A stretch of 36,399 nt of DNA from Streptomyces palmae (GTDB lineage: Bacteria; Actinomycetota; Actinomycetes; Streptomycetales; Streptomycetaceae). A program made the translations under genes and the position numbers. The stretch covers positions 1-36,399 of the forward strand of contig NZ_SRID01000026.1 in assembly GCF_004684805.1 (NCBI RefSeq). Direction: 5' to 3'. Each line of letters opens with the position of its first letter. The stretch's first letter is position 1. The notes beneath the pieces are model-generated. The model saw nothing but the letters and a program-made list of their open reading frames with translations, had not been told where the DNA came from and did not search any database. Shown piece after piece: positions 1 through 8,727 of this stretch.

Positions 1-144
1 CCCGCCACCCGACCGGCGCCCCCCGCACCGGAATCCACTGCACGACAAACCCCGCCATTACCGGGCTTTTCATAATCATCTGGTTAGGGTGCTCGCAACT
101 CGCGGACCTCCCGCATCGCGCCGACAGGACCGAGGTAATCCGCC

Positions 145-1779
145 ATGCCCACACCCAGCCGCCGCGCCGTCCTCGGTGCGGGCATCGCCGTCTCGGGTGC
201 AGGCCTGCTCTCCGCCTGCTCCTTCCGCTCCAGCGGCGCCACCGTGGACGACGCCGACCACCGCGCCCGTCCGGCCGCCGGCCACGCCGCCCGCTACGTC
301 GATCCGTACGGCCCGGAAGTACGCGCCGCCGAACGGCGGCGGACCCGCGGCGCGATCCGCACGATGCGGCTGACGGCCGCCCCCACCGAACTGGACCTGG
401 GCGGGCGGATCGTGCGCACCTGGGCGTACGAGAACCGGCTGCCCGGCCAGGAGGTGCGGCTGACCGCGGGCGACACCCTGGCGCTGACCCTGGCCAACCG
501 GCTGCCGCAGAGCACCACCGTGCACTGGCACGGGGTCGCGCTGCGCAACGACATGGACGGCTCGCCGGGGATCACCCAGGACCCCATCCCGGTGGGCGGC
601 TCCTTCGACTACCGGTTCGCCATCGCCCACCCGGGCACCTACTGGTTCCACTCGCACTCCGGGGTGCAGTTGGACCGCGGCCTGTACGCGCCGCTGATCG
701 TGGAGGACCCGCGGGAGCCGCTGAACTACGACCACGAGTGGGTCGTGGTGCTGGACGACTGGCTGGACGGGGTGCAGGGCAGCACCCCCGACGAGGTGCT
801 GGAGGAGCTCGCCGGCGGCCGGATCATGGGCCACGGCGACACGCCCGCCGGCGGCACCCACCGGCCCACCGCCGGCACCCACCCGGCCACCGGCGGCGGT
901 CGGCACCGGCACGGCCCCTCCCGGATGCTGCGGTACGGCTACAGTCCGCTGCTGGAGAGCCAGGCGGGCCATATCGCCTACCCCTACTACCTGGTCAACG
1001 GCCGCACCGCCAAGGACCCGCAGACCTTCCGCGCCAAGCCGGGCGACCGCGTCAGGATCCGGTTCATCAACGCGAGCAGCGACACCCCGTTCCTGGTCGC
1101 CCTGGGCGGTCACGCGATGACCATCACCCACACCGACGGCTACCCGGTGGAGCAGCGGACCGCGGACGCGCTGCTGCTGGGCATGGGCGAGCGGTACGAC
1201 GTCCTGGTCACCGCCAAGTCGGGCGCCTTCCCGCTGACCGCCGTCGCGGAGGGCAAGCGCAAGGCCGCGATGGCGGTACTGCGTACCGACAAGAGCGCGC
1301 CCCCGTCCCCCTCGGCCCGCCCCGCCGAGCTGCACGGACGGCTGGTGACGGCCGACCAGCTGCTGGCCGCCGAACCGGCGCGGCTGGCACCGCGCCCACC
1401 GGACCGCGTCCTGCGGATGGTGCTCACCGGCTCCATGGCCGGCTGGAACTGGACGATCAACCACGAGCCGTACGACCCCCGGCGGCGCTATCCGGTGCGC
1501 GCCGGCGAACGGGTACGGCTGAAGTTCGTGAACCGCACCCGGATGTGGCACCCGATGCACCTGCACGGACACACCGGATCCCTGGCCGGCTACGGATTCC
1601 TGCGGGGCACCCGGCCGGCGGCCGGCACGGGGGCGCGCAAGGACACCACCATCGTGCTGCCCCGCAGCTGGGTGGAGCTGGACTTCGACGCCGACAACCC
1701 GGGGCTGTGGATGCTGCACTGCCACAACGTCTACCACCAGGAGACCGGGATGATGACGGTCCTCGGCTACCGGAAGTAG
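145..1779 (+). CDS. Multicopper oxidase, Tat-exported lipoprotein
   Basis: A 544-residue copper oxidase (laccase/CueO/CotA-like superfamily) predicted to oxidise phenols or metal ions with O2 outside the membrane. The N-terminus has an Arg-Arg pair (6-7) before a hydrophobic stretch and a lipobox ending in Cys25 (LSAC), which suggests Tat export followed by lipidation. All four copper-ligand motifs are visible: HWHG near 127-130, HSH at 169-171, HPMHLHGH at 469-476, and HCH-x3-H-x4-M at 525-536. The last supplies T1 and T3 ligands, with Met as the T1 axial residue. A His/Gly/Thr-rich insert lies near residues 230-265. Start ATG is supported by GAGGT 8 nt upstream. The natural substrate cannot be read from sequence. 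The next gene, nadE, looks unrelated. Confidence 0.93.
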   Translation: MPTPSRRAVLGAGIAVSGAGLLSACSFRSSGATVDDADHRARPAAGHAARYVDPYGPEVRAAERRRTRGAIRTMRLTAAPTELDLGGRIVRTWAYENRLPGQEVRLTAGDTLALTLANRLPQSTTVHWHGVALRNDMDGSPGITQDPIPVGGSFDYRFAIAHPGTYWFHSHSGVQLDRGLYAPLIVEDPREPLNYDHEWVVVLDDWLDGVQGSTPDEVLEELAGGRIMGHGDTPAGGTHRPTAGTHPATGGGRHRHGPSRMLRYGYSPLLESQAGHIAYPYYLVNGRTAKDPQTFRAKPGDRVRIRFINASSDTPFLVALGGHAMTITHTDGYPVEQRTADALLLGMGERYDVLVTAKSGAFPLTAVAEGKRKAAMAVLRTDKSAPPSPSARPAELHGRLVTADQLLAAEPARLAPRPPDRVLRMVLTGSMAGWNWTINHEPYDPRRRYPVRAGERVRLKFVNRTRMWHPMHLHGHTGSLAGYGFLRGTRPAAGTGARKDTTIVLPRSWVELDFDADNPGLWMLHCHNVYHQETGMMTVLGYRK

Positions 1780-1823
1780 CCGCCCCTCCGCTCTCCACCC
1801 CCCCATTGCGTCAATAAGACGAT

Positions 1824-1836
1824 TAAACTGGCGGAC
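1824..1836 (+). promoter_or_regulatory. Candidate -10 element placing a leaderless nadE start
   Basis: TAAACT at 1824-1829 lies 7 nt upstream of the GTG start of nadE, the distance expected between a -10 hexamer and a transcription start. No good ribosome-binding site sits between it and the GTG. TTGCGT at 1806-1811 is too close to be a normal -35. This is inference from spacing only. Confidence 0.35.
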
Positions 1837-3594
1837 GTGCCTCAGCTTCGCCTCGCTCTGAACCAGATCGATTCGACCGTCGGCGACATCGCCGGCAACG
1901 CCGAGACGATCCTCCGCTGGACCCGGCACTCCGCCGACCAGGGCGCCCATCTGGTGGCGTTCCCGGAGATGGCGCTGACCGGCTACCCGGTGGAGGACCT
2001 GGCCCTGCGCGCCTCCTTCGTCGAGGCCTCGCGCACCGCGCTGCGCACGCTCGCCGCGCGGCTGGCCGGGGAGGGCCTGGGCGAGCTGCCGGTGGTGGTC
2101 GGCTACCTGGACCGCAGCGAGCGGGCCGCGCCGCGCTACGGACAGCCCGCCGGCGCCCCGCAGAACGCGGCGGCGGTGCTGCACCGGGGCGAGGTGGTCC
2201 TCTCCTTCGCCAAGCACCACCTGCCGAACTACGGCGTCTTCGACGAGTTCCGCTACTTCGTGCCCGGCGACACCCTGCCGGTGATCCGTGTGCACGGGGT
2301 CGATGTGGCGCTCGCCATCTGCGAGGACCTGTGGCAGGAGGGCGGCAGGGTGCCCGCCACCCGTACCGCCGGGGCGGGGCTGCTGCTCTCCGTGAACGCC
2401 TCGCCCTACGAGCGCGAGAAGGACGACACCCGGCTGGCCCTGGTGCGCAAGCGCGCCCAGGAGGCCGGCTGCACCACCGCCTACCTCGCCATGATCGGCG
2501 GCCAGGACGAGCTGGTCTTCGACGGCGACTCGATCGTGGTGGACGCCGCCGGCGAGGTGATCGTCCGCGCCCCGCAGTTCGCCGAGAGCCGCGTCCTGGT
2601 CGACCTGGAGCTGCCGGCCGCCGGCCCGGTGCCGCACGGCGTGGTCGACGACGGCCTGCGCGTGGACCACCGCGTGCTGTCCCCCGACCCGCTCCCGGCC
2701 TACCCGCCGACGCCCCCGGGGGCGGTGGCCGAGCGCCTGGACGACTCGGCGGAGATCTACCACGCGCTGGTGGTGGGCCTGCGGGCGTACGTCGCCAAGA
2801 ACGGCCTGCGCACCGTGCTCATCGGGCTGTCCGGCGGCATCGACTCGGCGCTGGTGGCGGCCATCGCCTGCGACGCGCTCGGCCCCGAGCGGGTGTACGG
2901 CGTCTCCATGCCCTCCCGGTACTCCTCGGAGCACTCCCGGGAGGACGCCGCCGAGCTGGCCCGGCGCACCGGGCTGAACTTCCGCACCGTGCCCATCGCC
3001 CCGATGTTCGACGCCTACATGGAGTCGCTGGGGCTGACCGGCCTGGCCGAGGAGAACCTCCAGGCCCGGCTGCGCGGCACCCTGCTGATGGCCCTGTCCA
3101 ACCAGGAGGGCCACATCGTCCTCGCCCCTGGCAACAAGTCGGAGCTGGCCTGCGGCTACTCCACGCTGTACGGGGACTCGGTCGGCGCGTACGGCCCGAT
3201 CAAGGACGTCTACAAGACCGACATCTTCCGGCTCGCCAGGTGGCGCAACCAGGCCGCCAAGGACCGCGGGCAGACCCCGCCCATCCCGGAGAACTCGATC
3301 ACCAAGCCGCCCAGCGCCGAGCTGCGCCCGGGGCAGGTGGACACCGACTCGCTGCCCGACTACGACACCCTGGACCGGATCCTGGAGCTCTACGTGGACC
3401 GCGACCAGGGCCGGGCGGAGATCGTGGCGGCCGGCTACGACGACGAGCTGGTGACCCGGGTGCTGCGGCTGGTGGACACCGCCGAGTACAAGCGGCGCCA
3501 GTACCCGCCCGGCACCAAGATCTCCGCCAAGGGCTTCGGCAAGGACCGCCGCCTCCCCATCACCAACCGCTGGCGCGAGCGGCCCCTGGACTGA
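1837..3594 (+). CDS. nadE: Glutamine-dependent NAD+ synthetase
   Basis: Last step of NAD biosynthesis: ATP-dependent amidation of deamido-NAD, using ammonia released from glutamine. The 585-residue protein has the two expected domains. The N-terminal nitrilase-type glutaminase shows the Glu-Lys-Cys triad at E44 (FPEMALTGYP), K126 (FAKHHLPNYG) and C162 (AICEDLWQ). The C-terminal synthetase has the PP-loop SGGIDSA at about 332-338, and NKSE lies further on in the ATP/NaAD site. The start is GTG with no convincing Shine-Dalgarno. A TAAACT hexamer ends 7 nt before it, which would fit a leaderless transcript. Length and motifs are normal for the long actinobacterial form, so the call is firm. Confidence 0.97.
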   Translation: MPQLRLALNQIDSTVGDIAGNAETILRWTRHSADQGAHLVAFPEMALTGYPVEDLALRASFVEASRTALRTLAARLAGEGLGELPVVVGYLDRSERAAPRYGQPAGAPQNAAAVLHRGEVVLSFAKHHLPNYGVFDEFRYFVPGDTLPVIRVHGVDVALAICEDLWQEGGRVPATRTAGAGLLLSVNASPYEREKDDTRLALVRKRAQEAGCTTAYLAMIGGQDELVFDGDSIVVDAAGEVIVRAPQFAESRVLVDLELPAAGPVPHGVVDDGLRVDHRVLSPDPLPAYPPTPPGAVAERLDDSAEIYHALVVGLRAYVAKNGLRTVLIGLSGGIDSALVAAIACDALGPERVYGVSMPSRYSSEHSREDAAELARRTGLNFRTVPIAPMFDAYMESLGLTGLAEENLQARLRGTLLMALSNQEGHIVLAPGNKSELACGYSTLYGDSVGAYGPIKDVYKTDIFRLARWRNQAAKDRGQTPPIPENSITKPPSAELRPGQVDTDSLPDYDTLDRILELYVDRDQGRAEIVAAGYDDELVTRVLRLVDTAEYKRRQYPPGTKISAKGFGKDRRLPITNRWRERPLD

Positions 3595-3640
3595 GGGGTC
3601 CGTACCGCCGGGGAAGGAACGCGCCGGCACCGCGGTTAGC

Positions 3641-3658
3641 ATTGCTTGAGCCTTCAAT
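3641..3658. promoter_or_regulatory. Inverted repeat upstream of the FrnE-like gene
   Basis: TTGA-N4-TCAA (3646-3657) nested in ATTG...CAAT (3641-3658) lies 40 nt upstream of the oxidoreductase start. Its AT-rich symmetry stands out in a G+C-rich gap and resembles a dimeric repressor site. No regulator gene is adjacent. Confidence 0.35.
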
Positions 3659-3697
3659 CAGGGGCTCGGCAGCCGCCCCCGCACAAGGAGTGTCCCG

Positions 3698-4396
3698 GTG
3701 AAGGTCGAGATCTACAGCGACATCGCCTGCCCGTGGTGCCATCTCGGCAAGAGCCGCTTCGAGCAGGCACTGGCCGCGTACCCGCAGGCCGACCAGGTCG
3801 AGGTGGTCTACCGGCCGTTCCAGCTGGACCCCGGCGCGCCGGAGGAGCCCCGAGCGCACCGCGAGGTGCTGGCCGCCAAGTTCGGCCCCCGCGCGGAGGC
3901 CATGGACGCCCGCATCACCGAGCTGGGCGCGGCCGAGGGCCTGGTCTTCGACTTCGACACGGTGGTCGAGAACAACTCGCTCCTCGCCCACCGCCTGCTG
4001 CGCTTCGCGCTGGAGGAGTACGGCCCGGACGCCCAGGCCCGCCTCAAGGGACGGCTGCTGGCCGCCCACTTCGGCGAGGGGCTCGACATCGGCGACCGCG
4101 AGGAGCTGACCGATGTCGCGGTCGCGGTCGGACTGGACCGCGACCCGGTGATCGCCTTCCTGGACGGCGACGAGCTGCACGACGAGGTGCTGGACGAGAT
4201 CGAGGTGGCCCGGCAGCGCGGCATCACCGCCGTGCCCACCTTCGTCTTCGAGGGCCAGTGGGCGGTCCAGGGCGGCCAGGAGCCGGCGACCTTCCTGAAC
4301 ATCCTGAACCAGGTGGCCGAGCAGACCGCGGCCGACACCGCCACGGCCACCGACGCCGCCTGCGCCGACGGCGCCTGCGAGGTTCCGGGGCACTGA
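3698..4396 (+). CDS. DsbA-family FrnE-like thiol oxidoreductase
   Basis: A 232-residue thioredoxin-fold protein with the active-site motif C11-P-W-C14 immediately after the first beta strand, followed by the helical insertion and a cis-Pro loop (ITAVPTFVF) typical of the FrnE/DsbA subfamily. No signal peptide is present, so a cytoplasmic disulfide isomerase or 2-hydroxychromene isomerase-like role is expected. FrnE was named from frenolicin synthesis, but homologues are general redox proteins. The C-terminus carries two extra Cys residues (ACADGACEV). Start GTG has AAGGAG 7 nt upstream. A possible operator lies about 40 nt upstream. Confidence 0.9.
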   Translation: MKVEIYSDIACPWCHLGKSRFEQALAAYPQADQVEVVYRPFQLDPGAPEEPRAHREVLAAKFGPRAEAMDARITELGAAEGLVFDFDTVVENNSLLAHRLLRFALEEYGPDAQARLKGRLLAAHFGEGLDIGDREELTDVAVAVGLDRDPVIAFLDGDELHDEVLDEIEVARQRGITAVPTFVFEGQWAVQGGQEPATFLNILNQVAEQTAADTATATDAACADGACEVPGH

Positions 4397-4453
4397 CCGC
4401 CTGTCCCGCACCCCCAGTAAATGCCCGACGGCAGCGTGTAGTTGGATGGGGGC

Positions 4454-4972
4454 ATGACTGATTACTCTCAGCAACCCAACCCTTACGGATACCAGCAGAC
4501 TCCGATGTACCCCCCGGTGATGCCGGTGATGCCGCAGATGGGGCCGCCGCCGCACCTGCTCGCCAACCAGGGCCTGCGCCTCGTGGCCCGCATCCTCGAC
4601 ACGGTCTTCCTCATCGCCCTGGTGGCGGCGGTGGTCCTGCCGCTCATCCTCGTCGGGGGTGAGAACTCCGTCACCGGCGCGATCGCCATTGCCGTCATCC
4701 TGGGCGCCCTGGTGCTCTATGAGCCGCTGCAGACCTGGCGGTTCGGTGCCACCCTCGGCAAGCGGATATGCAAGCTGCGCATCGTTCGGCTGGAGGACGG
4801 AGACCGGCTCTCCTTCGGCCGGGCGCTCGGCCGCTACGGCAGCCAGTTCCTCCTGGGCATCATCCCTCTGGTCTCCCTCCTCGACGACCTGTGGTGCTGC
4901 TGGGACAGACCCAACCGCCAGTGCCTCCACGACAAGATGGCGACCACCGTCGTCATCACCGGCACCTGGTAG
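4454..4972 (+). CDS. RDD-family membrane protein
   Basis: A 172-residue membrane protein. The N-terminal ~35 residues are rich in Pro, Tyr, Gln and Met (a cytosolic tail common in actinobacterial RDD proteins). Then follow the RDD signature RLVARILDTVF, a second membrane segment, the GATLGKRICKLRIV loop and a final hydrophobic stretch. RDD proteins have been linked to ion/osmolyte transport in some bacteria, but the role here is unknown. ATG is chosen over the upstream in-frame TTG at 4442 because GGGGG sits just before it. It appears monocistronic. Confidence 0.82.
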   Translation: MTDYSQQPNPYGYQQTPMYPPVMPVMPQMGPPPHLLANQGLRLVARILDTVFLIALVAAVVLPLILVGGENSVTGAIAIAVILGALVLYEPLQTWRFGATLGKRICKLRIVRLEDGDRLSFGRALGRYGSQFLLGIIPLVSLLDDLWCCWDRPNRQCLHDKMATTVVITGTW

Positions 4973-4987
4973 CCCCCGCGCGGGGGC
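4972..4987 (+). terminator. Candidate hairpin after the RDD gene
   Basis: A 16-base palindrome (GCCCCC-GCGC-GGGGGC) starts at the RDD stop codon, before the convergent anti-sigma gene. It lacks a T tract, so termination is only inferred. Confidence 0.35.
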
Positions 4988-5112
4988 CGCGCCGCGACGG
5001 GCGCCGACCGCGGCGTTCCCGCGCCGCCGGCCGCCGGAGCGGATTCAGGGCGCCCGGGCACCCTGGCCGAACGCCGCTTTCCCCGGCCCGGCCGGGGATC
5101 CTCGGCGGTCTC

Positions 5113-5811
5113 TCAGCCGTGGTGGAAGGCGGCACTGGCGAGCACGGTGCCGTCCGGGTTGAGCAGGCGCACGCCGGTGACCTGCGAGCTTCCGGCCGGG
5201 TAGGGCGAACCCCAGGAGCCGTAGCCCTTGGCGTTGAGGGCGAAGGAACCGACCTTGGCGGTGGAGCCGTCGGCCCGCTGCAGCTGGCAGTGGACGGTGC
5301 CGGAGTGCCCCTCGGCGTCCACCGCCATGTACAGCCAGGGAGACTTTCCGGTGTGGAGGTAGACCTGCCCGAGCGAGTGGCCCGAGCTGGCGAGATCGGC
5401 GGTGCGCAGCCCCGGGTGCGCCGGGGAGACGATGGGTGCCACAGGCGCGGGGCGGCCGACGGACGCGCCCAGCGCCCAACCGCCCCCGCCGAGGGCCAGG
5501 CCCGTGGCCGCCGCCGCCCCGGCCAGGGCGAACCGCCGCCACAACCCGCCCTGGCGCGGTCGCCGTCCGGAGCCGAGTCCGAGCCGGTCGAGCACCCTGT
5601 CCTCGAAACCGACCGGCGGTTCGCTGCCTGGCACGAGGCCCAGCAGCGCATCCGAGGTGGCCGTCAGCTCATGGACGTGTTCGCGGCAGGCCGGGCAGTG
5701 CTCCAGGTGGTCCATCGCCTCGGCCCGCTCCCTGGCGGACAGCAGGCCGAGCGCCAGCTCCGCGACGATCCCCCGGAACTGCCCGCAGGTGAACACGCCG
5801 TTGCCCGTCAT
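5113..5811 (-). CDS. Zinc-binding anti-sigma factor, RskA-like
   Basis: Predicted partner of the ECF sigma factor encoded just upstream. The N-terminal cytosolic zinc anti-sigma domain has H35-x3-C39-x2-C42 (HLEHCPAC). One membrane segment lies at about residues 93-117, followed by an extracytoplasmic domain of ~110 residues ending in a strand-rich region like RskA C-terminal domains. Its ATG overlaps the sigma stop by 4 nt (ATGA), so the two are translationally coupled and probably made in fixed ratio. Family knowledge: such proteins hold the sigma factor inactive until an envelope or redox signal triggers proteolysis. The signal here is unknown. Confidence 0.88.
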   Translation of the reverse strand: MTGNGVFTCGQFRGIVAELALGLLSARERAEAMDHLEHCPACREHVHELTATSDALLGLVPGSEPPVGFEDRVLDRLGLGSGRRPRQGGLWRRFALAGAAAATGLALGGGGWALGASVGRPAPVAPIVSPAHPGLRTADLASSGHSLGQVYLHTGKSPWLYMAVDAEGHSGTVHCQLQRADGSTAKVGSFALNAKGYGSWGSPYPAGSSQVTGVRLLNPDGTVLASAAFHHG

Positions 5812-6386
5812 GGGTCCGCCTGCCGAATCGCGAGGGACGCCCGGATCTTGGCCATGGCCGACCTGATCCGGGTCTTGGCGGTACCGAGCGGAATCTTCTC
5901 GAAGTCGGCGACCTGCTGAGCCGTCATCCCGTAGATACCGGCGAGCACCACCGCGCGCGCCTGCTCGCGCGGCAGCGAGCCGACCACCCGGCGCAGTTCC
6001 ACCGCGGTTTCGGCGGAGAGCGCGTGCCGCTCCGGAGTGTCCGCGATGGTCTCCATCATGTTCTCCAGATCTACGGGGTCAACCGGAGTCGCCTTGCGCG
6101 CACGGACGGCATCGATGGCGAGGTTGTGCGCGATGGCCGCCAGCCAGGTGGGCACCGATCCCCGGCGCGGGTCGTAGACCTGAGCGTGCCGGCAGGCGCG
6201 CTCGAAGGTCTGCTGAGCGATGTCCTCAGCGAGCTGGACATCACCGACCACGGCGATGGCCACGCCGAAGACGCGGCGCTGGAAGCGCCGGACGAACGCC
6301 ACGGCGATCTCGGGATCGCCGGTCATGAGCCCGGCCAGCAGAGCCTCGTCGGACACCCGTTCCAAGGAGATGCCTATCCTGCGCAT
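5808..6386 (-). CDS. ECF RNA polymerase sigma factor, SigK-like
   Basis: A 192-residue extracytoplasmic-function sigma factor. Region 2 is visible (ending RGSVPTWLAAIAHNLAIDAVRAR minus its first residues), with the core-binding LAEDIAQQTF motif. Region 4 carries a helix-turn-helix (YGMTAQQVADFEKIPLGTAK). It is followed by an overlapping zinc anti-sigma gene, the usual arrangement. The pair most resembles SigK/RskA, but that is from general pattern, not alignment. The AGGGAG near ATG 6386 is unusually close (about 1 nt), so an internal start (GTG at codon 11) is possible. Confidence 0.88.
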   Translation of the reverse strand: MRRIGISLERVSDEALLAGLMTGDPEIAVAFVRRFQRRVFGVAIAVVGDVQLAEDIAQQTFERACRHAQVYDPRRGSVPTWLAAIAHNLAIDAVRARKATPVDPVDLENMMETIADTPERHALSAETAVELRRVVGSLPREQARAVVLAGIYGMTAQQVADFEKIPLGTAKTRIRSAMAKIRASLAIRQADP

Positions 6387-6592
6387 ACTCCCTACGTAAC
6401 ACGAGCCCGCACGGATTGCCTGCCCCAGACGACACTCGGGCGGGAATTACCGCAGAGCCCCGGCATACATATACGCGCACGGGCAAAACCGCAGGCGGAC
6501 GGGCGAAAAATTTCCTCAGAGGGCAATCCGCTGAGCGCTCCGGAGCGTATTCCCTGTGGAAGGATCTCAAGCCCCTTGAGAAGGGAAGCTCC

Positions 6593-6775
6593 ATGTTCTC
6601 CAAGGATTTCGTTTTCGGGCGACGCCGTCGCGACTTCGACGACTTCGATGACTTCGACGACTTCGACGACTTCGGAAGGGACCGCGAGTTCGGACACCGC
6701 CGCCGCGGCCGTCGATTCGGATTCGGTGACCGCTTCGGCTTCGGTGGCCGTGGACGCCACGGACACCGTTGGTGA
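6593..6775 (+). CDS. Small Asp-Phe repeat protein, unknown function
   Basis: A 60-residue protein I do not recognise. It begins MFSKDFVFGRRRR, continues with five DF units spaced by single Asp (residues about 14-27, DNA repeat 6632-6673), and ends in an Arg/Gly/Phe/His-rich tail (GFGDRFGFGGRGRHGHRW). Arg, Asp, Phe and Gly dominate; there is no Cys, no signal peptide and no membrane segment. AAGGGA about 6 nt upstream of the ATG is a good ribosome-binding site. The fused ABC exporter starts 73 nt downstream on the same strand, so co-expression is plausible. It could be a structural or disordered protein, or a small exported peptide. Confidence 0.6.
   Translation: MFSKDFVFGRRRRDFDDFDDFDDFDDFGRDREFGHRRRGRRFGFGDRFGFGGRGRHGHRW
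6632..6673 (+). repeat. Nine-base tandem repeat inside the small protein gene
   Basis: Five copies of GACTTC separated by GAC or GAT, giving a 9-base periodic unit in frame with the coding sequence. Copy-number change would lengthen or shorten the Asp-Phe stretch without a frameshift. Confidence 0.85.
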
Positions 6776-6848
6776 TCGCCTGTGACGGCCGAGCAGGGCC
6801 GAGCACGTGGTTCGCTCGGCCGCCAACACACGATGAGGGACGCGTCTT

Positions 6849-8711
6849 ATGGGGCGTAACTCATCTCATCTGATGCGACGGCTGCTGTCGGTGGCCGATG
6901 ACCCCGACGCAGTCGTCGCTGCCGCGCCGCCCGTAACGCCGCGTGAGGCCCTCCGGCGATTCTGGCCCTATACCCGCGGTGGTCGGCGCTGGCTCGCTCC
7001 GATACTCCTCTTCAGCATGCTCGGCCCCCTGGTCGACGGGGCCGAGATCTGGCTATTCAAGATCGTGGTGGACGATGTCCTCGTACCCCGCGATCTACGG
7101 CCCTTTCTCTGGATCGCCCTGGCATACGCGGGGCTCATCATCGGATCGGGCGTTCTGGGATTCGCCGACGACGTGACGTCCACCTGGGTCAGCGAGCGTT
7201 TCCTGCTGAACCTTCGATCAGAAGTGTTTCGGCATGTCCAGCGCCTCTCGCTCGGATTCTTCGAACGGCGACGGCTGGGCGACGTACTGTCACGCATCAC
7301 CGGCGATATCGACGCGGTCGAGACGTTTCTTCTCTCCGGAGTGGCTGATGGCCTCTCCTACGTGCTCCGATTGGGCGTCTTCCTCGGCCTGCTCTTCTAC
7401 CTCAGCTGGAAGATGACCTTCCTGGCCATCGTCATCGTGCCGCTCTTCTGGTGGGCGGCCCGGCGCTTCTCCCGGCTGATCAAGGCCGCCTCGCGGGAGC
7501 GGCGGCGGCGCAGCGGTTCCATCACCGCGATCGCCGAGGAGTCGCTCGGCAACATCGCGCTGGTGCAGGCGTACAACCAGCAGGACTCGGAGGCGCGCAG
7601 GTTCGATCGCGAAAGCACGGGCAGGTACCACGCGGCGATGGCCTCGGCACGCATCCGCGCCGTCTACGGCCCGATAGTCCAGGCCATCGAGCTGACCGGC
7701 GTACTGGTGGTCATGGCCCTGGGCACCTGGCAGCTGGGACAGGGGAAGCTCTCGCTGGGTGGTCTGCTGGTCTTCCTCGCGCTGCTGGGCAATCTCTACA
7801 GCCCGATCCACAATCTGTCCCAGCTCGCCAACGCGTTCTACGCGGCCTCCGCCTCCGCCGAGCGGATCATCGAGCTGCTCGACCAGCGCCCCCAGGTCGT
7901 CGAGACCACCGGTGCCCGGCCGATCGGGCGTGCCCGGGGCGAGATCGAATTCCGCGGCGTCGGCTTCCGCTATCCGGGTACGTCCCGGTGGGCGCTCCAG
8001 GACGTGTCGTTCCAGGTGCCGCCCGGCTCGACGCTGGCGCTGGTCGGCGCGAGCGGTGCCGGCAAGTCCACGGTGGGGAAGCTGCAACTGCGCTTCTACG
8101 ACCCCGACCAGGGGGCGATCCTCCTCGACGGCACCGACCTGCGGGACCTCCGCCTCGCCGAGCTGCGGGAGAACGTCGCGGTGGTCCTCCAGGAGACACT
8201 GGTCTTCCACGGCACCGTACGGGAGAACATCGCCTACGGCCGCCCGGACGCGACGGAGGCGGACATCGTCGCGGCGGCCCGCGCCGCCGACGCCCATGAC
8301 TTCATCGAGCTGCTGCCCGAGGGCTACGACACCCTGGTGGGCCAGCGCGGCCGGACCCTGTCCGGGGGGCAGGCCCAGCGCCTCGCGATCGCCCGCGCGA
8401 TGATCAGGGACGCGCCCGTGCTGCTCCTGGACGAGCCGACCACCGGCCTGGACGCCCGGTCGGTGAACCGGATCATGGAACCGCTGCGCCGTCTCATGGC
8501 CGGGCGGACGACCATCGTCATCTCCCACAACCTGCTCACCGTCCGCGACGCCACCTCCACCGTCGTGCTGGACCACGGCCAGGTCGTCGAGCAGGGAACC
8601 CATGAGGAGCTGCTCCGGCGCGACGGGACCTACGCCCGGCTTCACCGGCTGAACGCGGTGACCGGCACCGCCCCCGCCGACGAACCATCCGAGCGCAAGG
8701 CCCTGTGGTGA
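6849..8711 (+). CDS. ABC exporter, fused membrane and ATPase domains
   Basis: A 620-residue half-transporter of the type IV (MsbA/LmrA-like) exporter family. An N-terminal transmembrane domain of about six helices (residues ~45-345) precedes one ATPase domain. The ATPase has Walker A GASGAGKST (~400-408), Q-loop (VVLQET), signature LSGGQAQR (~504), Walker B VLLLDEPTTGLD and H-loop ISHN. It would act as a homodimer or with another half-transporter. The substrate is unknown: lipids, peptides and drugs are all exported by this family. ATG has GAGGGA upstream. The small repeat protein gene is the nearest upstream neighbour. Confidence 0.93.
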   Translation: MGRNSSHLMRRLLSVADDPDAVVAAAPPVTPREALRRFWPYTRGGRRWLAPILLFSMLGPLVDGAEIWLFKIVVDDVLVPRDLRPFLWIALAYAGLIIGSGVLGFADDVTSTWVSERFLLNLRSEVFRHVQRLSLGFFERRRLGDVLSRITGDIDAVETFLLSGVADGLSYVLRLGVFLGLLFYLSWKMTFLAIVIVPLFWWAARRFSRLIKAASRERRRRSGSITAIAEESLGNIALVQAYNQQDSEARRFDRESTGRYHAAMASARIRAVYGPIVQAIELTGVLVVMALGTWQLGQGKLSLGGLLVFLALLGNLYSPIHNLSQLANAFYAASASAERIIELLDQRPQVVETTGARPIGRARGEIEFRGVGFRYPGTSRWALQDVSFQVPPGSTLALVGASGAGKSTVGKLQLRFYDPDQGAILLDGTDLRDLRLAELRENVAVVLQETLVFHGTVRENIAYGRPDATEADIVAAARAADAHDFIELLPEGYDTLVGQRGRTLSGGQAQRLAIARAMIRDAPVLLLDEPTTGLDARSVNRIMEPLRRLMAGRTTIVISHNLLTVRDATSTVVLDHGQVVEQGTHEELLRRDGTYARLHRLNAVTGTAPADEPSERKALW

Positions 8712-8727
8712 ACCGCGCTCGCGGGGG

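Noticed and set aside
76..3657. A 1193-residue open frame on the minus strand
   Set aside because: It lies opposite the multicopper oxidase and nadE, both with clear family motifs. High G+C gives long empty frames; the translation has no recognisable domain.
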